From: Zygnema cylindricum
Lineage: Eukaryota > Streptophyta > Zygnematophyceae > Zygnematales > Zygnemataceae
Direction: 5' to 3'
Length of the DNA stretch: 43,174 nt
Assembly (NCBI GenBank): GCA_037447655.1
Contig: JBBHKE010000116.1
Span: 256,444-299,617 of the forward strand
The translations under genes were made by a program, and so were the position numbers. Shown here piece by piece: positions 10,350 to 21,303 of the stretch. Each line of letters opens with the position of its first letter. Position 1 is the stretch's first letter. The notes below the pieces were generated by a model that was given only the letters and a program-made list of their open reading frames with translations, had not been told where the DNA came from and searched no databases.

Positions 10350-13020
10350 ACAATGAATCCATCTGTTTCCCATATTTGTCTGTAACAGCATAGGCTTTTA
10401 GGTTAAGAAAGTTACAAAAATTATACAGATGAGGATAGGAAATTACAAAAACATGACCATGACATGTAATAAATCTAATTAATCATTACATTTGCCTAAG
10501 GGAAAAACACAAAAGAGAAGAAAAAACAATTAGAAAAATGTTCCCAAGTATTAAGGAAAAAATACTTTGTTAACTAACATTCTAACTTGGTAAAATATTC
10601 AACTAACTCAACATGCGGTTAACGATGCATAAAAGAAGAAAAAATAGAAAGCAATGAAAAAAGAACAGCCAATCACTTCACAAACTGAATTCAAATGTTG
10701 ACGCAAACAAGTTCAAGGAAAAAAATATATATAGAAAGCAGAAAGGACAGATGTGAAGGCAATCAGTTGAAGATACGGACGACCTTTTTTTTTGGAACTC
10801 TAGGATGCCAATGTATTGCCGTTGGGTGTGAAGTTTCACCGAATGTTGGGTCGCGGAATAAGGATTCCACACAAAAATTTAGGAAGGTTCTTTGTGAACC
10901 AAGCCCTAAAATACTGGAGTAACTATCAACACTTTTTTTTGAAAATGGTGAATACTGGTAATCATAGTACAAACCATACATCAGTCTATGGCATCCTCAT
11001 CATCATCATTACCATGAAGAAATATTACCGTCTATACAAAAAGCTAAATGAGGCTTATGAATAATGAAGTTATTGTCGCAAAATGAATGTTGATCTTCTT
11101 TAGAATGTCGGTGTGGACTAAGAGTAACAACATTATTCCAGAAAGTAACTGATTCCGGGAAGATTCGAGAACTAACAGAATGACGAATTTTACATTTTAT
11201 TGCATGAGAATTTGTCAAACAATTTGTTGTTGAGGGAACTGAAAAAAAAGAGGGGTCACCTTAACAAGGTTCGAAATTTCACTCTATGTGGAAACTACTT
11301 TGAGGTACTAAATGGCCAAAACTGCGAGCTTTTGTGCAAAAAAATATTGCAGCTGAATAAAGAAATAATCTAACATTCCTCCTCGCTTTATTTCCCAAAC
11401 AATGAATTTTCGCAAAAAAGAAGAATGGCGTTGTTAAATTGCATTTTTCATTTCTGCCATTTTGTGATTGGCAAAAACGCACAGTTAGACCTGCACAAAA
11501 AAAGGTAAAAAATAAAAAGTCAAACACACATCAAATACAATTTTAAGATGGATTAAACTTAAGGAGCTGATGTATTGAACTGGGCTTCAGTCTTCGAATG
11601 AATCTGATTTTGGTTCAAGCAAACAAACTAATACGTAGTTTTTAAAAGTGCGTTAGAGATGCCCTTAGTATTAGGTAGAAAGAACAAAATGGTAATATCC
11701 ACCGGTTGTTGCATATTTTAGGCATGTCAAGCCATTGTGTATGTATGTATGAATGTATATATACGATACATACATATTATATACACAAAGAAAAAAAAAA
11801 CAACTACTAAAGAACATTAACTATCCATGAATATTGCCTCATGATGGATCATTTGTTAGCCCATCACTGAGATCCAGTATGGATACGACAATATTGTGTT
11901 TCCTGTTAAGGTATTAAGCTACACCTTCCATTGTTCTTAAAGAACTCTTATTTGATAGCGGTTTTTTTTCACCTGAAATACATAAAGTTGTGTTAATAGC
12001 ACTAATCAAAAAAGTGGACTAAAATTAGCCACGACATCCGATCATATGCGATTCTGTGAATACCGATTCCTATTACGCTAATAATCCACTATTAATAACG
12101 AGTAAGAGTCTACGTTTAGCAATGGGCAAGACTCAAATGCAAACTGGAAAAATATAGTTTGCCACGTTAATCTTTTGAGAGTCGAGATTAGAGCGTCATA
12201 TGACATTTTTTCATAGTCATTGTGATGTGGCAAGGTGCCGCATGATTACATGGGGGCCAAAACAGGCGACATCACCGGTTACTATCTGTAAACGTTTTAA
12301 ATTTTCCCTTCCATACTTGGCTTTTAACAAACAATTTAAATATAGATAAATATGAAAACTGGCATACCATTTGTTCTTTCTACCTGTTATTACTACATAC
12401 TTTTCGATCGCTTTTTCAAATTCTACACTGAACTTAAAATTGAAGCTGGCTCACAAACATTAACCCCTTTTCGTTAAAATGAGCACACTTATCTTTCTAT
12501 AATTATAGTTAAGTGTTATTTCACTGTTCGCTTTTCTCTACGCACAATTACGATGGTCCGATGAAAAAGTTTGACATGGAGATAGAGTTTGAGAGGTGAA
12601 ATAAGAATTAATACTAATAGTGGTAAATATACATGTAAACACCGTTCATTGATATAAGAGTTCATTACACTGATTCGGCGTATGGTTTCTTTGTTAATAG
12701 CACTAAGGAAATAGACTGCAACAAGTCACATCACCTTGCACTAAATTAGTATTGCTGAAATTGATTTTACTTTAACACTAACAACTTATTTACTTGAATA
12801 GCAATGACCAATTTTGAGCTCATACTAAAACACTTCTTACTCTAATAGTGATGAACAATTTTGACCTCGATACTAAAACATTCTTAACAGTACTGACATG
12901 GAAAGTAACTGCCACAAAAGTACTCACCTGCGATTTCACCCAAGTCAAGTCTCATGATTGATAGAGTGACAGGTGTCACTGTGTGATTCGCCACATTGCT
13001 AGTTCCCTCAAAACACAGGC
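10350..13020. other. Intergenic stretch, no recognisable gene
   Basis: AT-rich sequence scanned on both strands for cyclin exons, transposase, tRNA and retroelement motifs; none was found. Visible structure is limited to a TGTATG/ATATAC stretch around 11740-11785 and an imperfect 46-bp tandem pair starting CAATTTTGA near 12809 and 12855. Open frames here are 60-80 codons with no domain-like composition. It should contain the end of the cyclin gene if that gene is intact, which argues that it is not. Confidence 0.55.
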
Positions 13021-13130
13021 TTGCTAATGGATATCTTGCCTGAAAATTGCACTCTCCCTATCCTGTCTCTTTACTGCATCTCACACCAAGAAAGATCATA
13101 TCCTTCAACCAACGTCTTCTTTCTTACTTC

Positions 13131-13190
13131 CTCCTCTCTTTCTCTCCCTCTCTCTCCCTCTCTCTCCCCCTATCTCTCTCCTCTCTCCCC
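13131..13190 (+). repeat. CT-rich microsatellite in the 3' flank of the ASH2-like gene
   Basis: Imperfect (CTCTCTCC)n run ending shortly before the stop codon of the minus-strand gene. On the transcript it would be a GA-rich 3' UTR. Confidence 0.8.
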
Positions 13191-13204
13191 ACAAGAAATG
13201 CCAC

Positions 13205-14910
13205 TCAATAGTCATCCTCTTCAGCCCTTGTCCGAGCAGCTCCCTCACTACTCCTCACCAATTCTGTCTCCTTGTTGGGCAAATTCTCAACTTGGGATGC
13301 CCACCTCCTGACACCTGTCCCTTTATGTCTCCCTCTACTCCCAGAACTTTCTTCCTCGCTAACTTCTCGACCCCTTTTCCCAACCCTCCCCTCTTCTCTT
13401 GTGCTCTCTCCTCTCCCCCCACTACTCTCCCGCAGACCTCCTTCTTCCCCTTCTCCCATAGTGCCATACTCTTCCGAATCTTCTCCTCCTCCACCTCCTC
13501 CTCCTCCTCCTAATCCTAATCCTAATCCTCCCAATCCTCCTAATCCTAATCCTCCTCCTCCTCCCATTCCTCCAATTCCTCCTCCTACACTTATCCCTCT
13601 CCTCTGTCCACATCCTTCCTTCAAATCATTCAATTGTTCGTGAACGTCTTCCATAGTACGAGATTTCCGAAGAGGAGGAGCTAATCTTGTTGCTACTGTC
13701 ACTTTTACCTCTTCCCAAATTCCGTCATCTCCCGACATTCTTTTGAAAAAACTCTTCTCACTCCTCTCACTCTTCTCACTCTTCTCACTCCTCTCACTCT
13801 TCTCACTCTTCTCACTCCTCTCACTCCTCTCATTCCGTACATAGTTCGCTTCCAAAGGTTCGGTGTAAACTTTATTTCTTGCGAGAACATTCCCTCCCCC
13901 TCCCTCTCTTCTCACCGTACCGATATCTTCCCGCGTTTCAGGTGCAAAAATTTCCTGCGAGACCTTTGCATATTTTCTCTTCTCTCCTACCACTCCTGTT
14001 ACTAAGCCTCTCAACGCTTTTTTCACATATCCTCTCCCACCAGTGGAAACACGCTGCTTGTTTTCGCTACCGTTTCCCTTATTACTGCCACCTCTCCCAG
14101 CTTTCCCTCCTCCCTCCTTTCCTTCCTCAGAACCCACTTTCTTCTGCTTCACTTTCCCAATTTTTACTCCCTTCTGATTTCCATCATTCACTCGCCTCTT
14201 TTCTAAAAAACCTTCCCTCCCTCTCATTCCGAGAGCGTCTCTCACTTTCTCAAGAACCCTCTCACACTGACTATCGCCCTCCCCTCCCATCTCCTCCATC
14301 TCCTCCTCCTTTTTCTTTTCCTTCTCCTTCTCCTTTTCGTTCTCTTTCTCCTTCTCCTTCTCCTTCCCTCCTCCTGTCCGATCTGACAGCGGTAAATTGG
14401 AAAACTCTCCCTCTATCCCCCCCGGCTCTACTGGTTTTGTTTCTGACATCGGTCGAGGAACCGGACGATCCCCCCAATCTTTTGGGAAAAACTTAAAATT
14501 TGGACCAAAATTGAATTTTACGGTTGCTTTTTCAGTCTGTTTTGGAAGAGTGAAAATAGAAGCAGCTGGATAATATCTCCCTCCAAAAATATCTGTGAAA
14601 GCTTTTCCTTGACAAACTCCGTTCATATAGAAGGTTATTTCGCTCCCTGGGAGAGAGAAAGAAATGAAAAAGGAGTCAAACGGAGAAAGGAGGGAAATCG
14701 GGGAATAAATTTCTAAATGGCACAAAAAAACCTTAAAAAGACTTATCGTTAAGTCCAGTACGAGCCGGAACTAGTATTACTCAGTCCTGGAAAAATAGAT
14801 GTACTGAATTTGGTTCAAATTTTATAGTAGAGAGGGAAAGGGGGAGATAGAGAGAGAGAGGGAGGGGGGAGGGAGGGAGGGAGAGAGAGAGAGAGAGAGA
14901 GCAAGAGAGC

Positions 14911-14941
<31 letters not shown>

Positions 14942-17900
14942 AGAGGGTCACATGTGCTCAAGCAATAAATTTCAAATCTTTTTAGATTTGAGAAATGGGC
15001 TAAAAACCTTCATTTATATTGAAAAACCTCCAGGTTTCAACTTTACTAACCTTCATTTTCCTCCCTCTACCTCCCTCTCCCTTACCTGGTACGGGCGTTT
15101 TCGGTCCCTCTCCGTCGTCGATATAATATGGCTGCCCTTTCCACCTCACTAGCTGCCTCTGTTGAGGGGCCAAATGAGCTCCTCCTGGTAAGTTTATATA
15201 AAATCCCACTGTATCTCCCGTTTTATAGGATTCTCCGTACGGTTCTCTCCTCGCTTGGTGAACTTTACAACCTTCTAGGTCACGGTAAGCGTAACTGTTA
15301 CAGTCGTAACCAACAGGAGCCTGAGGATCTCCTCTCTGAGTGCACCATCCTAAGCGAGTGTGGCCTGAAAAGAGTGTGCGTAAAAAAAGACTATCTGATT
15401 ATGTTGAAAACAAGGTTTTATGTTCAAAGCATAGAACAAAGAGTGCATACTGTACGAACTCCATTTCATACTGTACGTACTTCAAGTACGCACAGTACGA
15501 AGTACGTACTTTATGCTTGTCAGAATACCAATTTTGGCACCACAGAATTTACTAACCGAATTCTGGTCATCGTGGTTCATCGATCAGCCAGAGATTCACC
15601 ATAGATCTCAGCGACTTTTTAATTTTTGAGAAGTGCGTACTGTTTCTCCAAAACGAATCGGATGGCACATAGAAAGACTCGAAAATCTGTAAATTGTGTG
15701 ACATATGGTAGTGACATGTTTTTCACGAGTTTTCTAATACGCGAGCAGTACCAAGTACAAACTATACATACTTAAGTCAGTAGTTTGTACTGAGTACATA
15801 CAGTAGTACTATTGTACTTTTGTTTTATGATTCAAAGGTGTGGAAAAGGTGAAGCAACATAGTGACCCAAAATGTGAATGTTCAAAGTTAAAAATTAGGA
15901 AGAAACAACTGTGGTCTGGAAATAGTGTGACCAAAATGTGACAGTTTTTTTTTATCTTATTTTGTTAAAAACAATCATTGATGTTCAATGGTATGGAAAA
16001 GGACGAAACATCTGAGTCCAGAAAATAATGAGAGCCAGAATGTGAATAAAAAACGTTGTCAGATTCTATTCACATAACCATTTCCGTAAGATGATAAAGG
16101 TTTAGGAAAACAAACAAACGAGGAGAGTCTGGAAATTAGACCGAATACCGCGAATTGGAAACTGATGTTTTTTAGAGATAATTGATGTTTTAAAAATGCA
16201 CCATTTCCAATGAGTGTGTCCGAGAACTAGACAAAACGTGAATGGAAAATGGGGTTTACATATTGAAATAATTATTTCAGGAATTCGTATTTGCGTGCAT
16301 TACTTTGGTTAGGCAAAAATGCCTAGGTCATCAGGTACAACATTGCACAAAAAATACCGTACAAAATATCGTACAAATATGGTACAAATGATCTATCGTA
16401 CACATATCGTACAATGTCAAAAAATCACGTGGGTTATCGTAAAAAATCTCGTATAGGACCCGTAAAAATGTTAGAAGATGTTAGGAAAACTACTTTCCCC
16501 AATGGACACCATCAAAAAGGATTTTCGTGGAAAGTAATCGACTAACGTTTTTGAAGCGGTTATGGGAGATGAGTGTCACATAAGTACAAATTTTCCTCCT
16601 AAGTACAAAGACCTCCTAACTAAAAACGTTTCGCTTCTTAAAATATTCAAACGACGTGGAAACAAAAGTGTTTGATTCAAACGTCACGTTACACCAAATT
16701 ACTTCTATTTCTCATGGCCTAAAAAAAACAATTATAAAAGGATAATGACCATGAAACAATCTTCTTACCATCTTGCAACGCAAAAATCAACAATGGAAGG
16801 GAAAGAGAGAGGGAGAGGGAGAGGTAGTGGGAGAGGGAGTGGAGAAGGAGAGGAGAGAAGGGGCAGGAAGAGGAAAATGAGAAAAGCAAGAGCAGGAAAT
16901 TGCAGATAAAAAAAGGAGAGTGAGAGACAAGGAGTAGACTCAATCCTCTGTCTTCTTAGACTCACATTTACATGCAAAATTCCCCTCCCTTTCCTCCTCT
17001 TTCCAAAGGGGAAGAAGAAGAAAGACAAAACCATTTCACCGAAGGGATAGTAAAGGGAGAGGAAAGGGAGAGGAAAGGCAGAGAAAAAGGAAAGGCAGAG
17101 AAAAGGGAAAGAAAAGGGAGAGGAGGGAGAGGAGAAAATGGAGAGATAAGGGAGAGGAAAAGGGAGCAAAAAGGCATAGGAAGGGTGAGGAATGAGAGGA
17201 CAGGGAGTGGAATCTCTCATACCTTCTTCTCCTAAATGCACAATATCGATTTCGAAATACCACGCTCCCTCCACTACCCCCCTTGTGGCCCGAACCATCC
17301 GGTACCCCTTTGAGCTTGAGGCACTCAGGCGATCCTCACTCAGCTGGGAGAGAGGGAGAGAGGGAGAGAGCGAGAGAGGAAGAGAGGAAAAAAACACTCA
17401 GAAATGCCAAAAAAAAAACACTTATGAATGCAAAAAAAACACTTACAATGTAAAATCGGGTCAAAAAAATAAATAGAAACGTGACGTCTCTCTCTCTAAC
17501 CTCCTTTTTTTATCCAAGGAATGTTCCATGGAAACTAAAAACCCAAATCTTAAACCCTAAAAAAAATGAGAAAAAAAAGGGGAAAAAAAGGGTAAACCCA
17601 AAAAAAAAAAAAAAAAACTTACCACAACTTGACTTGCTTTGTGAACCATAGAAAGAACCATTTCTCTATCTTCCAATTGCTGAGGGGGAGGGGCAGGAGT
17701 GACTAACAGTAAATCATCCTCCTCTCTCTCTCTACCCCCCCCACCTCCTGACTGCCTCCCTGCCCCTCTCTTCCATCCTTTTCTATAGCTCTTTTTGCTC
17801 GTGGACCCCTTTTTCTTTGTCTTTTTCGGCGGAGGAGCCTCTCCCTCTACTCCTCCTGGAAAGGGGGAGTTGTTCCGGGGCTCTCCTTCCTCTTCCTCCT

Positions 17901-18165
17901 CCTCCTCGTCCTCCTCCTGTACGGAATTGTACGGAATTTTTGTCCCATTAGTATTCTGGCTCGGCTCGTGTGCCGGGGGCTCCAGATCCGCCGTAGCTCC
18001 CGGGCTTCTCCCATTGGCAGTCTTCTCCCCATTTCCGTCCAAAAATCTGACGTCATCCTCGCCTACGCCATCTTTGCTGATGTCAGCGGTATTGACCGGA
18101 ACGTCCAGCTGTGACGTCAGCCCTAATGTGGCCTCCGGAGGTACTTCATCCTCACTGGCGGCCAT
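13205..18165 (-). CDS. TRO: ASH2/TRAUCO-like SPRY protein, COMPASS subunit; 4 exons
   Basis: Exons are 18165-17623, 17343-17223, 15364-15086 and 14646-13205. All introns are GT-AG, and the split Gly codons at junctions 2/3 and 3/4 match. The total is 2385 nt, or 794 residues. The N-terminus (1-181) is acidic, then basic. The SPRY domain (about 182-383) contains [65 protein letters not shown] and KFNFGPNF, all signatures of the ASH2L/TRAUCO family. That family is a core subunit of the nuclear H3K4 methyltransferase (COMPASS) complex. No zinc-finger domain is seen at the N-terminus, as in plant homologues. The tail (384-794) is odd: Lys/Glu runs, (ERSEKS)n repeats and a Gly-rich run. I recognise no DPY-30-binding helix, and the protein is much longer than the roughly 510 residues of Arabidopsis TRAUCO. 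The core is sure; the tail is less certain. Confidence 0.9.
13490..13835 (-). repeat. Coding microsatellites in ASH2 exon 4
   Basis: Two low-complexity blocks lie inside the open frame. Positions 13745-13835 are a CTCTTCTCACTC-type 12-bp repeat coding ERSEKSEKS. Positions 13490-13575 are CCTCCT/AATCCT hexamers coding Gly-rich and Gly-Leu runs. Both periods are multiples of three, so length change keeps the frame open. This is consistent with a translated tail, although it also leaves long open frames on the opposite strand that are not genes. Confidence 0.85.
14826..14946 (-). repeat. GA/CT microsatellite in ASH2 intron 3
   Basis: About 120 bp of almost pure purine on the plus strand (GAGA and GGGA runs), within the 439-nt intron 3 (15085-14647). 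In the transcript it is a long polypyrimidine tract some 180 nt upstream of the acceptor used by exon 4. Confidence 0.9.
15449..16440. repeat. GTAC-rich clusters in ASH2 intron 2
   Basis: Three blocks in the 1858-nt intron 2 (17222-15365) are dense in the palindrome GTAC: about 15449-15516 (ACTGTACG, GTACGTACTT, AAGTACGC repeated), about 15745-15815, and about 16335-16430 (CGTACAAATATGGTACAAAT type). The same tetramer is abundant in the copia LTRs of this window. The clusters could be remnants of an LTR or an independent repeat; I see no coding potential in between. Confidence 0.55.
16795..17210 (-). repeat. Purine-rich tract in ASH2 intron 2
   Basis: The plus strand is nearly all G and A in two blocks (about 16795-16930 and 17040-17190) with GGGAGA, GGAAAG and GAGAAAAG variants. 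On the transcript this is a pyrimidine-rich region beginning just after the exon 2 donor. Ser/Leu/Pro-rich open frames here are artefacts of the repeat. Confidence 0.8.
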
Positions 18166-18191
18166 GAAAAATTAAATCTGACCCTCAAAAG

Positions 18192-18214
18192 AAAAAAAAA
18201 AAAAAAAAAAAAAA
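18192..18214 (-). repeat. A23 homopolymer (T23 in the ASH2 5' leader)
   Basis: An uninterrupted run of 23 A on the plus strand, 27 bp upstream of the ASH2 start codon, so the leader would carry a long U tract if transcription begins beyond it. Confidence 0.85.
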
Positions 18215-18590
18215 CGAGAGAAGATTATTAATCACTTATGAGAGCAAAATAGGGTTTCGATTTTCAACCACTTTTTGTTTCTTTGGAAAATTCGATCGTT
18301 TGTTCGTTCTCTGCTTCACTTTTTTAAAGCGTTTCTGCTTCCGTTTCCATTTTCCTTCCTATTTCTCTGCGGCTCCCGCCTCGTCCACTATTCCTACTAA
18401 TGCGAGAGCATGCGGATACGAAATGAAACGAAAACGGATGCATTGAAAACGTCATTCACCGTCACGAACTTTTTTTCTTTCCTACGTTTCATAAGTCTCT
18501 TCTTTTATTCTATGGCTGCCACGTGGCAAAGACGGATTAGACGAGGACTCCAAAGTCAAACGACCTCTACAGTACAGTACAAGTACAGTA
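18215..18590 (-). promoter_or_regulatory. Presumed ASH2 promoter/5' leader region
   Basis: Unique-looking sequence between the T23 tract and the MITE, with a CT-rich stretch around 18320-18390 on the plus strand. I cannot point to a firm TATA box. The assignment rests only on position upstream of a well-supported gene. Confidence 0.35.
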
Positions 18591-18807
18591 CACCGTGTAT
18601 CGCTATTAGTGATAATACTTTTTTCGCCACTTAAAACATCTTTTCTCCGTACACTCTTATCCGGTTTTCAAATTGAGACCGCCTATCGGAAGCTGAGAAT
18701 CTTACCTTTCGATCGCAACCGTCAGATCAGCCATCTGACAAGAGTGTACGGAGAAAATATGTTTTAAGTAGCGAAAAAAACATTAACACTGATAGCGATA
18801 CACGGTG
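18591..18807. mobile_element. Foldback MITE, 217 bp, TA target duplication
   Basis: The left end CACCGTGTATCGCTAT and the right end are inverted repeats of about 72 bp with roughly 90% identity. They share CACTTAAAACAT-type and TTTTCTCCGTACACTCTT segments and enclose a loop of about 72 bp. The element is flanked by TA on both sides (18589-18590 and 18808-18809), as expected for mariner/Stowaway-like insertion. No coding capacity. It lies 426 bp upstream of the ASH2 start codon. A nearby sequence at 18814 (ACACAGTGTATCGCG) resembles another terminus of the same kind. Confidence 0.85.
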
Positions 18808-18900
18808 TAGTTACACAGTGTATCGCGAAATTTGCGATATTTTTGAGACAAAGCAAAGGACTTAAGTGTATCGACGACTCGACATGTAGGACAGTCAGAG

Positions 18901-19100
18901 GCAGAGGTCGCAAAAGTCAAAATTTTACATAACCGAAACCGACCGTTTTCTTTTCAAAATCTGAATAACCGACGCCCGACCGGGTTATGTCACGCTCCAA
19001 AATTGTTAACCGTTAACCGACCGGCGTTTACGAAAATAAAAGTTAACTGAAACTCGATTTTTCGCGACTAACCGTACCCGCCCGTAACCGAAAAAGTAAA
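18901..19100 (+). repeat. AACCGACCG-rich dispersed repeat, copy 1
   Basis: Dense in AACCGACCG, CCGTTAACCGACCG and TAACCGTACCCGCCCG motifs. It matches, in inverse orientation, the segment 42300-42470, including the leading AGAGGTCGCAAA and the GTTAACTGAAAC element. No coding potential seen. Confidence 0.65.
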
Positions 19101-19141
19101 AAATTACAACGCTCGTTGTTATTAGCGTTAAGCATTTATTA

Positions 19142-19627
19142 CACCGTGAATCGTAATTATAGTAAATAAATAATTAGTGTTATCCATTTAAATTTAGAAT
19201 TTTTCGTTTTTTCAAAAAAAAAATACTCTAGTTTATCAGTAACTCTAATTTGGGTTTCTATCCGTAATAATTATCCGCTTTGAATATCTTTTAGGTACAC
19301 ATACAAAATCTGACAAACGTACAATTTCACGTCATTATGACGTTTGCACTACGCGGTTAGTGAAAACGCAGTTACATCATAACGGCATGTATTAAATCAT
19401 TTTTTGTACTAATTTTTCATTAATACGGTACAATTTTGTACGGTCAGACACCGATCGTAAGCCACACTATTTAAAACGGCACTATACTAGAGTTGTTAAC
19501 ACTGATTCAAAATGTACCTTAAATAATGTAAAGAAAATTTTAGAGTTATTTATTCTTTTTAAGGTTTTTGGATCAAAAATCATGGTGACGGAAATAGCGT
19601 AAATAATCCTAATTACCATTCGGGGTG
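19142..19627. mobile_element. TA-flanked DNA-transposon remnant, about 486 bp
   Basis: It begins CACCGTGAATCGTAATTA and ends with the approximate inverted complement (TAATTACCATTCGGGGTG). Both ends are flanked by TA (19140-19141 and 19628-19629). The left 360 bp align with 22854-23250, including CCACACTATTTA, GGCACTATA and GTACCT.AAATAA landmarks. No transposase is encoded. The inverted repeats are degenerate, so the right boundary is less secure than the left. Confidence 0.55.
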
Positions 19628-19784
19628 TAGTGTTAATGGAAAATTATGATAAATAATACTATATAATGCAAGGAGACGTGGCACGTTGTAGTCCACGTCT
19701 TTAAATAATGTTGTTAACTATATTTTGTTATTTTTGGCTCTAAGTATTAGCGACTTATTAACACTAATAACAATGAGGGGTGTA
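19628..19784. repeat. Second GGGGTGTAGTG terminus and spacer
   Basis: A second GGGGTGTAGTG terminus occurs at about 19776, 153 bp after the one at 19623. Its complement reads TACACCCCTCATTGTTATTAG, resembling the MITE terminus at 18591. The enclosed AGACGTGGCACGTTGTAGTCCAC segment also has a diverged counterpart near 42645-42670. It is probably a nested or abutting member of the same family. Confidence 0.4.
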
Positions 19785-19947
19785 GTGGTATATCTCCCTT
19801 TGCAAAAAAAACAGCTCATGTACCTCTTCATTTTACTATTTTGTCTTTTTGCAATCTCCCTTTACGAATATTTTTTTTCCTCGACAGTCACCTCTTTCAA
19901 GAGATTTGTTCATAATTTTGCGTGTAACTCTTATATTCTCGGTTAGA

Positions 19948-20451
19948 TCAAACACACAAAAGATCACTAACAATTGACGCCGCTAGTGAGCTCCTCTTCT
20001 TTGTTATCGTGTTCCCGGCATCCAAAAAATTGCATTCGGAAATGGAGCTAGAAGCCGGAATAGCTAAAATAGATCTAGCAACACCGGCTAGAATAGGAAA
20101 TCCTCCATCTTTTGCACGTACATTTGAATTTTTTTCCCACCATTCAAGTATGTTAAAGTTCAACCTTTCGTCGTTAGTTAATTTTAAATCAAAATAACGT
20201 TTCATTTCGTCGTTAATGAGCGTTTTTTTGTCGGTGGTAATAAAAACCTCAATTTTGTCATCGCTCTCGGTATGTTTTTCCTCCGGAAAATGATCGACTT
20301 GAAGCGTCCATGCATGAAGTTTAAATTCTTTCTCAATAAAATGAGCGGTTAATGACATGAATGACGTTTTTTTTATTGTCTTTGTCCAGAGATCGGTCGT
20401 AAATGCGACAAAAATATTGTTATCAATATTTTCTTTAAGTTTTTCGGATGA
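19948..20451 (-). pseudogene. hAT-family transposase remnant, internally deleted
   Basis: The minus-strand frame is open from just after a stop at 20452-20454. It begins with the conserved block FVAFTTDLWTKTIKKTSFMS then LTAHFIEKEFKLHAWTLQ, the start of the hAT catalytic domain. It ends with the hAT C-terminal dimerisation block (NILEWWEKNS, FPILAGVARSILAIPASSS, KKRSSL). In full transposases several hundred residues, including most catalytic acidic residues, lie between these blocks; here only about 40 residues join them (after HFPEEKHT). It therefore cannot be an active transposase. The start codon at 20358 is merely the first Met of the remaining frame. No terminal repeats were assigned with confidence. 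Confidence 0.82.
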
Positions 20452-20660
20452 TCAAACTACAAATATCTTTGGCAAAAGATATAATGTAGTGTTTTACGCC
20501 ATTGACGGACGGGAGTAGCTGGTCTATGTCTGTTGTTCTTTGGTCTAAAATAGACCGCAGAAGCAACCCAAACTATCATGCAAGAAGCTAAGCAAAGCTA
20601 GGCCAATGAACAATCATTTGAAATGCATCCTCCATATGCGTACACAGACGCAACAAACAA

Positions 20661-20754
20661 CATTTAGGGTTTCATGGAATAATCAACATAAATAAACCCT
20701 ATGACAACATCTAAGGTTTGATGGAATAATCGACATAAACAAACCCTAGGACAA
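20661..20754 (+). repeat. 47-bp tandem duplication
   Basis: Two copies of a 47-bp unit starting CATTTAGGGTTTCATGG and CATCTAAGGTTTGATGG, each with AATAATC.ACATAAA.AAACCCTA. It lies in the otherwise unremarkable AT-rich stretch 20460-21300, where I see no gene. Confidence 0.8.
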
Positions 20755-21303
20755 ATGCATAAACAGTGCATATCAAACATGTATAAAATAACATAAATAA
20801 ATAATAACAAACAAATGCATCACACATAAACAAAAGTATAATCAAAGTATAATCAAATAATCATTATATCATTCAAAGTGCATGACCTAATCGACAACCC
20901 TAAAATACTACATCTTTGGTCCCTACTTTTCTAACCAGCATTGATGAAAATTCCTAACAAAGCTCATTCCTATATATCCACTTGTGAGCTGTCAACGAAT
21001 CACTAAGTGTCAAAATAACCAACATAAATTACGTAACTGTCATTAAGTCCTATTTAACCATAATAACGAATTACTAAGAAAAACTAATCGTAAGCGTACA
21101 CCTGAAAGTCAAGCAATCGTAAGCGTACAATTGTCTGCAAATACGACACATAAATTGAAATGTCGATATCCTCATTAATCACGTAAAATATAACTATTTT
21201 AATCAACACTAAATCATTAGTTTGCATAAAACAAAATATTGATGTTTCAAATAATTACACCGACGCATCCACAAATCCGCGTCATAAGTGACAACTTGCT
21301 CAG

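Noticed and set aside
10024-10350. 108-codon plus-strand frame with a GRGRGR run
   Set aside because: The run comes from a hexanucleotide repeat; no cyclin or other domain similarity and no convincing splice sites.
13272-14496. Pro/Ser/Leu-rich open frames on the plus strand
   Set aside because: Antisense shadows of the low-complexity tail of the ASH2-like exon 4.
16765-17397. Minus-strand frame of 210 codons read as one protein
   Set aside because: Only the part 17343-17223 matches the SPRY domain; the rest is a GA-rich intron after a GTATGA donor.
17535-17565. Telomere-like AAACCCTAAA words
   Set aside because: Isolated occurrences near homopurine runs, not a tandem array.
17795-18175. 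Plus-strand Ser-rich frame of 126 codons
   Set aside because: Antisense of ASH2 exon 1, whose coding strand is supported by splice phase and family similarity.
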